From Chromatiales bacterium (GTDB taxonomy: Bacteria > Pseudomonadota > Gammaproteobacteria > Xanthomonadales > SZUA-36): a stretch of DNA of 60,454 nt. The first letter of the stretch is position 1. Each line of letters opens with the position of its first letter. Positions 17,748-26,870 of this stretch are shown here, piece after piece. The notes under the pieces are model-generated. The model worked only from the letters and a program-made list of their open reading frames with translations. It was not told the DNA's origin and searched no databases. The DNA lies in NCBI GenBank assembly GCA_024640045.1, contig JAHEFS010000005.1, positions 1 to 60,454 on the forward strand, given 5' to 3'. The position numbers and the translations under genes were made by a program.

Positions 17748-18237
17748 ACGGATATTTTTGTTGTCCATGGCGACCGGGATCATGGTTGCCTGTACCAGCC
17801 CCCAACCCGCACCCGTGGAAGAGCGTGAGGTCACTCGCAAGGTTCGTACCCCGGCGGAGCAGGAAAGCGCGGGTGTACAGGTTTACCCTTTGCAAAACCC
17901 GGCGATTGTGGAACTGACCGAGCAGGCCGCGGCTGCCGAGGCTTCGGGCGACTTTCAGGCTGCGGCCGTGTTGCTGGAACGCGCCTTGCGCATTCGCCCA
18001 CGCGACCCGCAAATTCTGCAGCACATGGCGGAAGTCCAGTTGCAGATGAAAGACTATGACCAGGCGCTGAGTTTTGCCGTCCGTTCCTACGACATCGGAC
18101 CCCGTGTTGGGGAGATCTGCGCCCGAAACTGGCGCACCATCGCGGTGGCCCGCGAACATCTTGAAGATGGTCCCGGGGCCCGCGAGGCGGAACAACGAGC
18201 CGGGCAGTGCATGAACACCCGGCCCCAGTCACTCTGA
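17737..18237 (+). CDS. TPR-containing lipoprotein, possible PBP1B partner
   Basis: 166 residues. The TTG at 17737 is chosen because GGAGA lies 7 bases upstream and because it restores a complete lipoprotein signal (MNVKRIFLLS..., lipobox MVAC, lipidated Cys19); the longer frame reads through the end of mrcB. The mature part has a short linker and then about two tetratricopeptide-like helices pairs (about 70-140; 'AAAAEASGDFQAAAVLLERA', then 'QMKDYDQALSFA'). By position, overlapping mrcB, it may activate or scaffold PBP1B as LpoA/LpoB/CpoB do in enterics, but I see no sequence motif that proves that. Family membership beyond TPR is unknown. Confidence 0.75.
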   Translation: MNVKRIFLLSMATGIMVACTSPQPAPVEEREVTRKVRTPAEQESAGVQVYPLQNPAIVELTEQAAAAEASGDFQAAAVLLERALRIRPRDPQILQHMAEVQLQMKDYDQALSFAVRSYDIGPRVGEICARNWRTIAVAREHLEDGPGAREAEQRAGQCMNTRPQSL

Positions 18238-18240
18238 GTA

Positions 18241-20178
18241 TTGGCAGTGGATGCGGCTAAGGACCGGGCCGCTCGCCTGTTGGGTGAAGACGGACCGTTC
18301 AGGGACATACTTTCAGGTTTTGCGCCGCGCCAGGAACAAATCGATCTGGCCCAGGCCATTGAGAATGTCCTGGAATCAGAAGGCCTGTTGGTCGCGGAAG
18401 CCGGAACCGGCATCGGCAAGACGCTTGCCTACCTCGTGCCGGTGATCTTGTCCGGAAAACGGGCCATCGTCTCGACCGGCACCAAGACCTTGCAGGATCA
18501 GCTCTATTTTCGTGACTTGCCCCTGGTGCAGGGCGCGCTGGATGTGCCGGTCAGTACAGCACTGCTCAAAGGGCGCGGCAACTACCTTTGCCTGTACCGG
18601 ATGGATCAGGCACGCGAGTCGGGCGAATTGCCCAGCCGCAAAGCAGTTGCCGAATTGGAAGCGGTATTCAAGTGGTCCAGTCGCACGGTCGATGGCGATC
18701 TGAGCGTGACCGCGGAGATCAGTGATGACAGTGGTCTTTGGCCATTCGTGACTTCAACGCCGGACAATTGCCTCGGTGGGGAATGCCCGCGTTTCGAGCA
18801 GTGTTTCGTGGCCAATGCGCGCAAGGCTGCCCAGGAAGCTGACGTGGTGGTGGTCAATCATCACCTGTTGTTCGCCGACATGGCCATCAAGCAGAGTGGC
18901 TTCGGCGAGGTACTGCCCGGGGCGGGCGCCTTTATCATCGACGAGGCTCACGAGGCTCCGGAAGTTGCCTCGCAGTTCTTCAGCGCTACGGTCTCCGCGC
19001 GCCAGATCTCCGATTTGTGCCAGGATATCCTGGTCGAGTCAGGAAAGCAGTCTGCCGGACTGGCGACGACACGCGAGCCGGTTGAAAACTGCCGCCTGGC
19101 CCTGCAGCAGCTGCAAGCTGCGATCAGTGAGCACTTGCCCGAGAAGGGTTCCTGGCATGAACTGCTGGAGCGGCAGGAATTGCGGCAGGGTTTACAGGCT
19201 CTGGACCAGGCTGTCGCAGACTTGGCGCCGGCGCTGGAAGCACTGGATGGGAGCAGCCGGGGCGTTGAGGCTTGCGTCCACCGGCGTGACGAGTTGCAGC
19301 TCATGTTCGACCGGCTGGATCACGCTGTTTCTGCGGGTGAAGTGCGTTGGTTCGAACGGCGCGGCCGAGGTTTCGCCCTGCACATTACGCCGCTGGATAT
19401 CTCGGCCGTTTTCACCGACTTCCGCCAGCAGCAGGAAGCTGCCTGGGTGCTCACCTCGGCTACCTTGTCAGTCAGCGGCGAGTTCGGGCACTTCACTCGC
19501 CTGATGGGACTCGAGGATGCGGACACGCTGAAACTGGATTCGCCGTTTGATTATGCCAGCCACGCCAGGTTGTGGCTGCCCGAAGGTTTGCCTGAACCTC
19601 GGCACCCGGCATTCCTTGAGCGGATGCTCGAGCAAGTGCTGCCCGTTCTGGAGGCGTCGTCGGGGCGTGCTTTCCTGCTTTTCACCTCGCATCGCGCTTT
19701 GAAGGAGGCGGCGGTCTGGTTGGCAGAACGTGTTGATTACCCGCTCTACATCCAGGGTGAATTGCCTCGAAGTATCCTGCTGGAGGAATTTCGGGAGTCA
19801 GGCAACGGCGTGTTGCTGGGCACCGCCAGTTTCTGGGCCGGTGTAGATGTCATCGGCGAGGCCCTGTCGCTGGTGGTCATCGATAAATTGCCCTTTGCCG
19901 CACCCGACGATCCCGTGCTGATGGCTCGCAGTGAAGAATTGCGCCAGGCGGGGGAAAACCCGTTCATGAGCCTGTACCTGCCGCGTGCGGTCATTACCCT
20001 GAAGCAGGGCGCAGGCCGGTTGATCCGGGACGTCAACGACACGGGTGTCTTGGTAATATGTGATCCCAGAATTCGTTCGAAAAATTACGGCGCGGCTTTT
20101 CTGGATAGCCTGCCACCCATGAAGCTAGCCCTGGATCGATCTGAGGTCATTGAGTTTCTTGAACATACTCGCGATTGA
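18241..20178 (+). CDS. yoaA: ATP-dependent DNA helicase, YoaA/DinG (XPD-like, Fe-S) family
   Basis: 645 residues, close to E. coli YoaA (636) and shorter than DinG. Superfamily 2 helicase: Walker A AGTGIGKT at 54-61, DEAH at 234-237, and a C-terminal GTASFWAGVDVIGEAL / QGAGRLIR block. Four cysteines (117, 177, 182, 188) in the usual positions should bind a 4Fe-4S cluster, needed for 5'-3' unwinding. In E. coli YoaA works with HolC at damaged forks. The start is uncertain: TTG 18241, directly after the lipoprotein stop, or GTG 18247. The 3' end overlaps tsaB by about 20-30 bp, an arrangement common in gammaproteobacteria. Confidence 0.87.
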   Translation: MAVDAAKDRAARLLGEDGPFRDILSGFAPRQEQIDLAQAIENVLESEGLLVAEAGTGIGKTLAYLVPVILSGKRAIVSTGTKTLQDQLYFRDLPLVQGALDVPVSTALLKGRGNYLCLYRMDQARESGELPSRKAVAELEAVFKWSSRTVDGDLSVTAEISDDSGLWPFVTSTPDNCLGGECPRFEQCFVANARKAAQEADVVVVNHHLLFADMAIKQSGFGEVLPGAGAFIIDEAHEAPEVASQFFSATVSARQISDLCQDILVESGKQSAGLATTREPVENCRLALQQLQAAISEHLPEKGSWHELLERQELRQGLQALDQAVADLAPALEALDGSSRGVEACVHRRDELQLMFDRLDHAVSAGEVRWFERRGRGFALHITPLDISAVFTDFRQQQEAAWVLTSATLSVSGEFGHFTRLMGLEDADTLKLDSPFDYASHARLWLPEGLPEPRHPAFLERMLEQVLPVLEASSGRAFLLFTSHRALKEAAVWLAERVDYPLYIQGELPRSILLEEFRESGNGVLLGTASFWAGVDVIGEALSLVVIDKLPFAAPDDPVLMARSEELRQAGENPFMSLYLPRAVITLKQGAGRLIRDVNDTGVLVICDPRIRSKNYGAAFLDSLPPMKLALDRSEVIEFLEHTRD

Positions 20179-20839
20179 AACAGCTTCCGAGGCCTGTTCA
20201 GTGGCGCTGTCCCTGAACGGCGCCACGATCGAGCGCTTTGCCATGGCGCCGCGCGGCCACGCCGAACTCGTGCTCCCCTGGGTGAAAGAGTTACTCGCGG
20301 AAGCGGGAACGGGTCTGCGCCAGTTGGACGCGATCGCCTTCAGCCGTGGCCCCGGCAGTTTTACCAGCCTGCGCATCGGCATCAGTATCGTCCAGGGGCT
20401 CGCCTGGGGTGCGGACCTGCCCGTTGTGCCGTTGTCTTCGCTACAGATTGTCGCGCAGGGGGCAGCGGCCCTGGCCGGCACCGAGCAGACCCTGGTGGCC
20501 ATGGATGCCCGCATGGGTGAGGTCTTCTGCGGGCTTTTCGAACGGGATGGAACGGGCATCATGCGGCCCCGGGGCCCGGAACGTGTCTGCCCGCCTGAAG
20601 TCGCGGCTGGTTTGGTGGAGGCAGGAACCAGTGGCGTAGGCTGCGGCTTTCAGCGATTTCCAGCCCTGAGTGAATCTGCGGGCCTGCTTGGCGGCGTTTA
20701 CGCCGACATCTGGCCGCGCGCTGCGACCATGTCCGGCCTGGCGGAGGATTGGCTGCAATCACATGAACCCTTGTCTGCCGCCGAGGCACAGCCAGTGTAC
20801 TTACGTGACAAGGTGGCAGAAAAGCAGCCGGTTGCCTGA
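20150..20839 (+). CDS. tsaB: tRNA threonylcarbamoyladenosine biosynthesis protein TsaB
   Basis: 229 residues. Acts with TsaD and TsaE to attach the threonylcarbamoyl group to A37 of ANN-decoding tRNAs. The N-terminus (ILAIETASEACSVAL) and the SRGPGSFTSLRIG block are diagnostic of the actin-like ASKHA fold of TsaB. Two TTG starts are possible, 20150 and 20159; a TGAGGT ribosome site at 20142-20147 is close to the first and rather far from the second, which better fits the usual protein N-terminus. Either start overlaps the helicase gene. The stop abuts the stop of the convergent glycosyltransferase gene with no spacer. Confidence 0.92.
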   Translation: MSFLNILAIETASEACSVALSLNGATIERFAMAPRGHAELVLPWVKELLAEAGTGLRQLDAIAFSRGPGSFTSLRIGISIVQGLAWGADLPVVPLSSLQIVAQGAAALAGTEQTLVAMDARMGEVFCGLFERDGTGIMRPRGPERVCPPEVAAGLVEAGTSGVGCGFQRFPALSESAGLLGGVYADIWPRAATMSGLAEDWLQSHEPLSAAEAQPVYLRDKVAEKQPVA

Positions 20840-23296
20840 CTAGCCCTGCGATTTACCCTCGAGCGTATCGAAAATCCGCACATACTCTGATGCGATGGAC
20901 TTCCAGTCCATCGTGGCCGCCATTGCTCGTGCCGCAACGGCGAGCGATTGAGCACGGTCGGGTTCGCGCAGCAACTGCCCGATCGCTGCGGCCATCGCGT
21001 CCCAGTCGTCGATGACCAGTGCATGCTTGCCGTTGATCACGGGAATGCCCTCGATGCCCTTGGAGGTGCTGACCACGGCCGTGCCGGCTGCAAAGCAGTC
21101 GATGATTTTCATCCGCGTGCCCCCACCATCGAGCAATGGGACCACCGCCAGGTCTGCCGCTTTGATCCAGGGGCCGACCTTGTCTACGCTGCCGGTCAGG
21201 TGAATGTGCGGGTGCGGGCTTTTCTCCGGTGGTTCTCGGCCCACGGCAAGCACATGGCAGGAAAGACCCGCTTGTTCCAGGCGTGGCAACAGTTCTTGTG
21301 CGTAGACCTCCAGTGCTCGCAGGTTGGGCGGATAGGAAAACGTACCGTGGTAGACCAGCAGCGGCGCCTGTTCGGGGATGCCGAATCGCTCGCGCAGCCC
21401 CGCTTCGGCTGGAAGGTCGAACTGGTCCAGGTCGACACCGTGCGGCACCGTGTACAGGCGGTCCAGGTCGACGCCGTCCTCGGCCAGCTTTTGCCGATCG
21501 TTGTCTGAGACACAGATGACGGCGTCGCAATGGTTGCACAGGTCAATCTCGATCGCTTTGTACCGCCGGTATTGCTCCTCGGTCAATTCCGCGACCTGGG
21601 TGCGGATGCGCTCGTACTCGACATTGTGTTCGACCAGTGCCAGGCGGGTATCCAGGACCTCACTGGCATGAATACAGGGACGCACATAGGCGGGAAACTC
21701 GGCTTGCAGAACGCGGGCGCCTACCCGTCGCGCCGCGTACAGCGTACGCCAGAAATAGCTGCCGTCCGTCAGCGGCAGATAAAGGAAAGCATTGTTGCCG
21801 GGAATATCCTTGCTGTAGTGCAATGCCTTGCTGACGAAACCAGGCAGGGATATGGCCCGGACCCACAATGGCACGCGCTTGCGCGTGACTTCGCCGTTGT
21901 TGACCCGCCACCAGTATCTTCGGTCATCGGTCACCAGCGCCACGTCGCGGCCGACGCGGGAAAGCCCCCTGGCCGTTTCCACGATCTTGACCGCGGCACC
22001 ATGGTCAGCCGGGAACAGGTCGCTGCGGGTGACGATCACCACGCCCCTGTCCTGATGCCCGCCGAATACCCTGCGCTGCGCTTTCAAGACCCGCGAGCGT
22101 GCACCCGGGAAGCGCGCACCCAACGAGCGCTTTCCGAGTTGATAAATCGCCCCCGCCCGCCGCTTCAACGCGGGCGCTCCGAGTTCAGGGGGTGCCGGGA
22201 TTTCGCGCGGGAGGCGCGCAGCTTTGCGCGGTGACTTCAGCCATTCCAGAAGGGGAGCACAGGTTTCTGCCGGTGAAAACAACGACTCAGCCAGCCTGCA
22301 CGCGTTCGAGGACTTGGCACGCCACGCTGATGGATCGCTCATGATCGCGCGCAGCAATTCCGGCAAGTCGTCGGCATTGTCGATGAGCCAGCCCGCGTCA
22401 TAACGTTCGATCTGGCGGGCCAGCGACAGGTAGGTGTTGCAGATCACAGGTAGGCCATGACGCAGGAATTCGATGGAGCGAAAAGACTGGCTGAAGCGGC
22501 GCTCCACGTTGTCGTCCGCCAGTTCCAGCCCGATGTGGCCGTGTTCGAGCAGCCACTCGGAGAATTGCTCATACGGCAGCAACGAGCGGACTTTGCGCTT
22601 GCCGTGGTCGGAGGCCTCGTGCCTGCCATCCAGGGCGTAGCCGCCCCCAAACAAAATCAGCTCCAATTTGTCTGAGCCGTGTTCCGGCATGCTTTCGATG
22701 GCTTTCCAGTAGGGTTCGGTATTCCGCCACGGCCAATTGACGCCACCGGATACCAGTTTCCAGCCATCTGCCTTCGGATTGGATCGCGGCTTGTCGATGG
22801 TCTCGGCGGCCAGCGGAACCACGACTGCGCCCGTTTCCCGTCCGAGATCGAGTCCGGCTTCGAGCAGGGGTAGCAGCATGAGGGCATGTTGTTTTTCGCT
22901 GCCGGTCAGCAGCAGGTCCACCTTGGACAGGTCAACCTGCAATCGTCGCAGGTCCTGTCTCAGTTGATGTGGGTCTTCGAACAGTTGCTCCAGTGGCCTC
23001 GGCGCCAGGAAGTCCAGGATCAGCGGCACATCCGATTCGAAGGGCATCAGGTCCAGCAATTCCCAGTAGCCCACCAGGTGTACGTCGGCGTTCTGGCGCA
23101 TCAACAGCCCGCGCAGATCGTCGCGGCCCGTAAATGTCGTCTCCGAGTCTGAGCGCGGATTTTCCTGCCAAATATGCGCCACCTCGTGCCCGGCCTGTTC
23201 CAGGCAGCGGGTCAGTTGACGGGTTCGGATTGAATTGCCAGTGACCACTCTGTCGTGAGACAGCGGTGGTTCCTGGGCAATCAGCAGTACCTTCAT
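20840..23296 (-). CDS. Tandem glycosyltransferase (two GT4-like domains)
   Basis: 818 residues with two GT-B modules. The first (about 1-370) begins MKVLLIAQEPPLS and includes a SIEFLRHGLPVICNT donor loop. After a basic linker (about 370-410), the second (about 415-818) has VPHGVDLDQF near 612, a VYHGTFSYPPN segment and GTRMKIIDCFAAGTAV near 732, where the GT4 glutamate loop normally lies. The protein is cytosolic, perhaps peripheral to the membrane. It starts 21 bp after the mgtE stop on the same strand and so may be transcribed with it, which is an unusual neighbour. Donor and acceptor sugars are unknown. It may cooperate with the giant transferase at 10245-15209; that is inference. Confidence 0.85.
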   Translation of the reverse strand: MKVLLIAQEPPLSHDRVVTGNSIRTRQLTRCLEQAGHEVAHIWQENPRSDSETTFTGRDDLRGLLMRQNADVHLVGYWELLDLMPFESDVPLILDFLAPRPLEQLFEDPHQLRQDLRRLQVDLSKVDLLLTGSEKQHALMLLPLLEAGLDLGRETGAVVVPLAAETIDKPRSNPKADGWKLVSGGVNWPWRNTEPYWKAIESMPEHGSDKLELILFGGGYALDGRHEASDHGKRKVRSLLPYEQFSEWLLEHGHIGLELADDNVERRFSQSFRSIEFLRHGLPVICNTYLSLARQIERYDAGWLIDNADDLPELLRAIMSDPSAWRAKSSNACRLAESLFSPAETCAPLLEWLKSPRKAARLPREIPAPPELGAPALKRRAGAIYQLGKRSLGARFPGARSRVLKAQRRVFGGHQDRGVVIVTRSDLFPADHGAAVKIVETARGLSRVGRDVALVTDDRRYWWRVNNGEVTRKRVPLWVRAISLPGFVSKALHYSKDIPGNNAFLYLPLTDGSYFWRTLYAARRVGARVLQAEFPAYVRPCIHASEVLDTRLALVEHNVEYERIRTQVAELTEEQYRRYKAIEIDLCNHCDAVICVSDNDRQKLAEDGVDLDRLYTVPHGVDLDQFDLPAEAGLRERFGIPEQAPLLVYHGTFSYPPNLRALEVYAQELLPRLEQAGLSCHVLAVGREPPEKSPHPHIHLTGSVDKVGPWIKAADLAVVPLLDGGGTRMKIIDCFAAGTAVVSTSKGIEGIPVINGKHALVIDDWDAMAAAIGQLLREPDRAQSLAVAARAMAATMDWKSIASEYVRIFDTLEGKSQG

Positions 23297-23317
23297 GGTA
23301 TCCGTCGTCGGTGCGGG

Positions 23318-24682
23318 TCAGGACCCGAGCAGGATGTAGGTCGCCAGGCCGATGAAGGCCAGAATTCCGACGACGTCTGTCACCGTTGTCAGTACCACGC
23401 CGCCGGCCAACGCGGGGTCGATTGACAAACGCTTGAGGATTCCGGGAATTAAAGCGCCCGCGAGGGCGCCCGCGAACAGGTTGGCCAATATGGCCACGGC
23501 CATCACCGCACCCAGTCGAATGTCGCCATACCAGTAAAACGCGATCACGGCGACCAGTAGTGAAAACACCAACCCGTTGAGAACGCCGACAGCCAACTCT
23601 TTGCGCAAAATCGCGGGCGCGTTGCTGGCGCTGACCTGGCCGGTCGCCATGCCCCGGATCACCAGTGTGAGGGTCTGGGTGCCGGCAATGCCGCCCATGC
23701 TCATGACGACCGGAAACAGGACGGCGGTTGCCACGACCTGGTCCAGGGTCGGCTCGAAAGCGTACAGAACCATGGCTGCGACCAAGGCAGTGATCAGGTT
23801 CACGCCCAGCCATAACCAGCGCCGCCGCGCAGATTGCACGATCGGCGCGAACATGTCGTCTTCCTCGTCCAGGCCGGCCATGGTCAGGACCGAGTGTTCG
23901 GCTTCTTCTCGGATGACGTCGACGACGTCATCGATGGTGATGCGGCCCAGCAGGACGTTTCTCTCGTCCACGACCGGGGCCGAGATCAGATCATGGTGCT
24001 CGAATTCGATGGCTACCTGGCCGGCGACCATGCTGACCGGCATGGCGGGCCGAGAACGGTCCATCAGGTCGGCGACGGTGCTGGAAGGATCGCGGGTCAG
24101 AAGGTCCGAAAGCTTGAGGTCGCCCAGGTATTTGCCGGAGCGGTTGACGACGAATAACTGGTCGATCCCGGCAGGTAATTCTCCACGCAACCGCAAGTAG
24201 CGAAGAACGACGTCCAAAGTGACGTCTGCCCGAATCGTCACTACGTCCGGGTCCATCAGGCCGCCGGCAGAATCTTCCGGGTAGGAAAGCACCTGTTCCA
24301 GGCGTTCCCGATTTTCCCTGTCCATGGCATGCAGGACTTCACGGATGACCGCGTCCGGCAGGTCATCGAGGATGTCGGCAAGATCGTCGATGTCGAGATC
24401 GCCGACCGCCGCAACCAGTTCTGCCGGCGCCATGTCCCGGATCAGGCTTGCCCGGACCTCGTCATTGACTTCGACCAGGACCTCGCCATCCAACTCGGGA
24501 TCTACGAGTTCCCATACCGCCAGCCGCTTGGTCAGTGGCAGTGATTCGAGCAGGTCACCGATCTCGCCTCCGGACAGGCTGTTGATTAACCTCCTGACGC
24601 GGTGCTTGGTGCCGGAATCCAGCGCCTCGGACAGGTGTTCGAGGTGCCGGGCAGTCTTGTCGTCCCGTGTATGGTCAAGCAT
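23318..24682 (-). CDS. mgtE: Magnesium channel/transporter MgtE
   Basis: 454 residues, the family's usual length. Mg2+-gated Mg2+ channel of the inner membrane. An N-terminal helical MgtE_N superhelix (about 1-130) precedes two CBS domains (about 131-255; SAGGLMDPDVVTIR marks their start). A connecting helix and five membrane segments follow (about 280-454), with the pore-lining stretch P-V-V-M-S-M-GG-I-AG-T-Q. The ATG is preceded by GAGAGG about 12 bases away. The upstream gap of 110 bp to ptsI carries a TATAAT, so mgtE may have its own promoter in addition to read-through from the PTS genes. I see no M-box riboswitch. Confidence 0.95.
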   Translation of the reverse strand: MLDHTRDDKTARHLEHLSEALDSGTKHRVRRLINSLSGGEIGDLLESLPLTKRLAVWELVDPELDGEVLVEVNDEVRASLIRDMAPAELVAAVGDLDIDDLADILDDLPDAVIREVLHAMDRENRERLEQVLSYPEDSAGGLMDPDVVTIRADVTLDVVLRYLRLRGELPAGIDQLFVVNRSGKYLGDLKLSDLLTRDPSSTVADLMDRSRPAMPVSMVAGQVAIEFEHHDLISAPVVDERNVLLGRITIDDVVDVIREEAEHSVLTMAGLDEEDDMFAPIVQSARRRWLWLGVNLITALVAAMVLYAFEPTLDQVVATAVLFPVVMSMGGIAGTQTLTLVIRGMATGQVSASNAPAILRKELAVGVLNGLVFSLLVAVIAFYWYGDIRLGAVMAVAILANLFAGALAGALIPGILKRLSIDPALAGGVVLTTVTDVVGILAFIGLATYILLGS

Positions 24683-24752
24683 GGTGTCGACAACCTCTCG
24701 TGAATCGGAAACCCTGAAAGAGATGGCCTCTTGGGGCCACTGAAGCGTGCCT

Positions 24753-24758
24753 ATTATA
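24753..24758 (-). promoter_or_regulatory. Possible -10 element of mgtE
   Basis: TATAAT on the minus strand about 70 bases upstream of the mgtE ATG. The hexamer 17 bases further upstream (TGTGGT) is a poor -35. A short hairpin (GGCC...GGCC) lies in the leader between it and the start. Confidence 0.45.
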
Positions 24759-24792
24759 AGGATTCCGGCCCAGCTACCACAGCGGGGATGGA

Positions 24793-26547
24793 TTAGCGGT
24801 CGATCTGGGAATTATCGAGGAAATTGACCAGGGAGGATTCGGGATCGTTACCGCCTGACTGCAGCCACTCCTGCAAGGCACTTCGCGCACGCACGATGTC
24901 CGTTTCAAGAATGACCTGTTTGACCTCGAGCAGATTGCGTGGCTGCATGCTGAACTCGCGCAGGCCCAGCGCCAGTAACAGGCGGGTGTAGCGTCGGTCG
25001 CCGGCCAGTTCTCCGCAAACGGCCAGGGGAATGTCAGCCTCCTCGGCGGCCTTGAAGATCCACAGCAGCAGCTGTATCACGCCGGGATGCTGTGGGTCAT
25101 ACAGGTGCGCAACCGACTCATCAACCCGGTCAGTGGCCAATGCGTACTGGATCAGGTCATTGGTGCCAATGGAGAGGAAATCGAGGTGTGGGCTAAGTTC
25201 ACGAATCGCCAACGCCGCGGCTGGAACTTCGATCATGCCGCCCAGACGCATTCCCGGGTTGTACTTCAGTCCCTCACCCGCCAGTTCTTCCCGGGTTTCA
25301 TCGAGTAAAGATTTTACTGCCAACACTTCCCGGACACTGGTCAGCATTGGAATCAGGCAGCGGACATCCCCGAAAGCACTGGTTCGCAGAATGGCGCGTA
25401 ATTGTGACTTGAACAGCTCCAGTTCACGCAAGCACAAGCGCACGGCACGCAGGCCGAGCGCCGGGTTCGGATTGCTGCGCAGGTTTTTGAAATCGAGCAG
25501 GTCTACACCCTTGTCAGCGCCGATATCCAGCGTCCGGATCACCAGTGGGCCGCCCTCCAGCGCCTGCAGGGCCGACAGATAGGCCTCGAATTGCTCTTCC
25601 TCTCCTGGCGGGTTGCCCTGCAGGAACAGGAATTCACTGCGATAAAGACCGACACCCAGGGCTCCGTCGGACCGCGCCCGTTGCAGGTCATTCGGGCGCT
25701 CGGCATTGGCCATCAGGCGAATACGCTTGCCGTCCAGGCTGGTGGTGGGGCGGTCGCGGACCGCTTCCAGTGATTGCAGGAACCGTTCCGATTCTGCTTG
25801 TTTCAACAGGTAGTGCTTAAGGATGGATTCTTCCGGATCGGCGAACACGATGCCGTAATGGCCATCCAGAACGAGTTGTTCTCCTTCCTTGATTAAGGTC
25901 TGACCTCGCCGGACGCCCATGACCGTCGGGATGCCGAGGCTGCGCGCGAGGATGGCAGTGTGCGAGTAGGTGCTGCCGTGTTCCGTGACAACGCCGGCGA
26001 TACCGCGTTCTCTGAGTACGGCGAGCTCGCCGGGCGTGAGTTCGGAGGCCACTACCACGGTTTGCGCCAGGCGTTCCGGAATCAAGCCGAGGGGTTCGGT
26101 TGACGATTCGGCAGTCAGGAACTGCTGCACCATGCGCACGACCTGTACGGCATCGTCTGCACGGCTGGCGATGTAAGGGTCGTCTATCTGGCGAAATTCC
26201 ACCAGCAGGTCACCCAGCTGTAGTTGTAAAGCCCACTCGGCGTTGCATTGCTTCGAGCGAATGCGTTCGCGGCTAAGATCAGTGATCGCGGCATCCGAGA
26301 GCATCATCACGTGGGTGCGGATGATTTCCTCTGCGGTGGTGCCGGCGGAGTTGCCCATCTGGTCTGCCAGCGATTCGAGGTGCTTTCTGGCGGCCGCGAA
26401 CGCCTTGTCCAGGCGGCGGACTTCGGCTTCGATGCCGGCAGGTTCAATCCGGTACTCGTGGATCTCCAACTCGTTGCGTTGGATGATATGCGCCTGGCCG
26501 ACGGCAATGCCACTCTCAATTGCGTGTCCCGACAACGCCAGCGTCAT
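24793..26547 (-). CDS. ptsI: Phosphoenolpyruvate-protein phosphotransferase (enzyme I)
   Basis: 584 residues. Transfers phosphate from PEP to HPr. The N-terminal HPr-binding and phospho-His domain carries TEHGSTYSHTAILAR with active His196; the C-terminal TIM barrel has GLYRSEFLF, an RTLDIGADK signature and the catalytic-Cys region VCGELAG. It lacks the N-terminal GAF domain that defines PtsP of the enteric nitrogen PTS (748 residues), so it is a plain enzyme I. It overlaps the HPr gene by four bases (ATGA). No sugar-specific enzyme II is nearby; the only EIIA here is PtsN, so the relay EI-HPr-PtsN is probably regulatory. Confidence 0.93.
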   Translation of the reverse strand: MTLALSGHAIESGIAVGQAHIIQRNELEIHEYRIEPAGIEAEVRRLDKAFAAARKHLESLADQMGNSAGTTAEEIIRTHVMMLSDAAITDLSRERIRSKQCNAEWALQLQLGDLLVEFRQIDDPYIASRADDAVQVVRMVQQFLTAESSTEPLGLIPERLAQTVVVASELTPGELAVLRERGIAGVVTEHGSTYSHTAILARSLGIPTVMGVRRGQTLIKEGEQLVLDGHYGIVFADPEESILKHYLLKQAESERFLQSLEAVRDRPTTSLDGKRIRLMANAERPNDLQRARSDGALGVGLYRSEFLFLQGNPPGEEEQFEAYLSALQALEGGPLVIRTLDIGADKGVDLLDFKNLRSNPNPALGLRAVRLCLRELELFKSQLRAILRTSAFGDVRCLIPMLTSVREVLAVKSLLDETREELAGEGLKYNPGMRLGGMIEVPAAALAIRELSPHLDFLSIGTNDLIQYALATDRVDESVAHLYDPQHPGVIQLLLWIFKAAEEADIPLAVCGELAGDRRYTRLLLALGLREFSMQPRNLLEVKQVILETDIVRARSALQEWLQSGGNDPESSLVNFLDNSQIDR

Positions 26548-26816
26548 ATTTCCGGCTCCCCGAAACCCGACTCAATCAGTGCGGAGAGCGCCAGTACGGC
26601 GGCTTCTTCGTCCGTTCCACGGGTCTCTATCTGGACCGCCATACCCGGCCCCGCCGCCAGCATCAGCAAGCCGAGGATGGACTTGCCGTCCACCCGTTTG
26701 TCGTCGTGGCTGAGCCAGATTTCGCTCTCAAAGTGGTTGGCGCACTCCACCAGCCGGGTCGCGGCACGGGCGTGCAGGCCGAGTTCGTTACGAATGGTGA
26801 CCTGTCGCTGCGCCAT
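26544..26816 (-). CDS. ptsH: HPr-family phosphocarrier protein
   Basis: 90 residues from the ATG at 26816; this start places the active histidine at 15 (GLHARAATRLV) and the regulatory-type serine at 46 (GKSILGLLML), the canonical HPr numbering. A GTG at 26828 would add four residues. It carries phosphate from enzyme I to EIIA proteins, here most likely PtsN. Ser46 is present but no HPr kinase gene lies in this cluster, although related bacteria have hprK beside rapZ. Translationally coupled to ptsI by an ATGA overlap. It could equally be called NPr (ptsO) because of its rpoN-linked position. Confidence 0.9.
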   Translation of the reverse strand: MAQRQVTIRNELGLHARAATRLVECANHFESEIWLSHDDKRVDGKSILGLLMLAAGPGMAVQIETRGTDEEAAVLALSALIESGFGEPEI

Positions 26817-26870
26817 CGCCTCAGTCACCCGGCTTGCAGGGTGACGATGGGTGCAGCGTGGGTATCGGGG

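Noticed and set aside
24683-24792. M-box magnesium riboswitch in the mgtE leader
   Set aside because: The leader is only about 65-110 bases and shows one short hairpin; the conserved M-box core was not seen.
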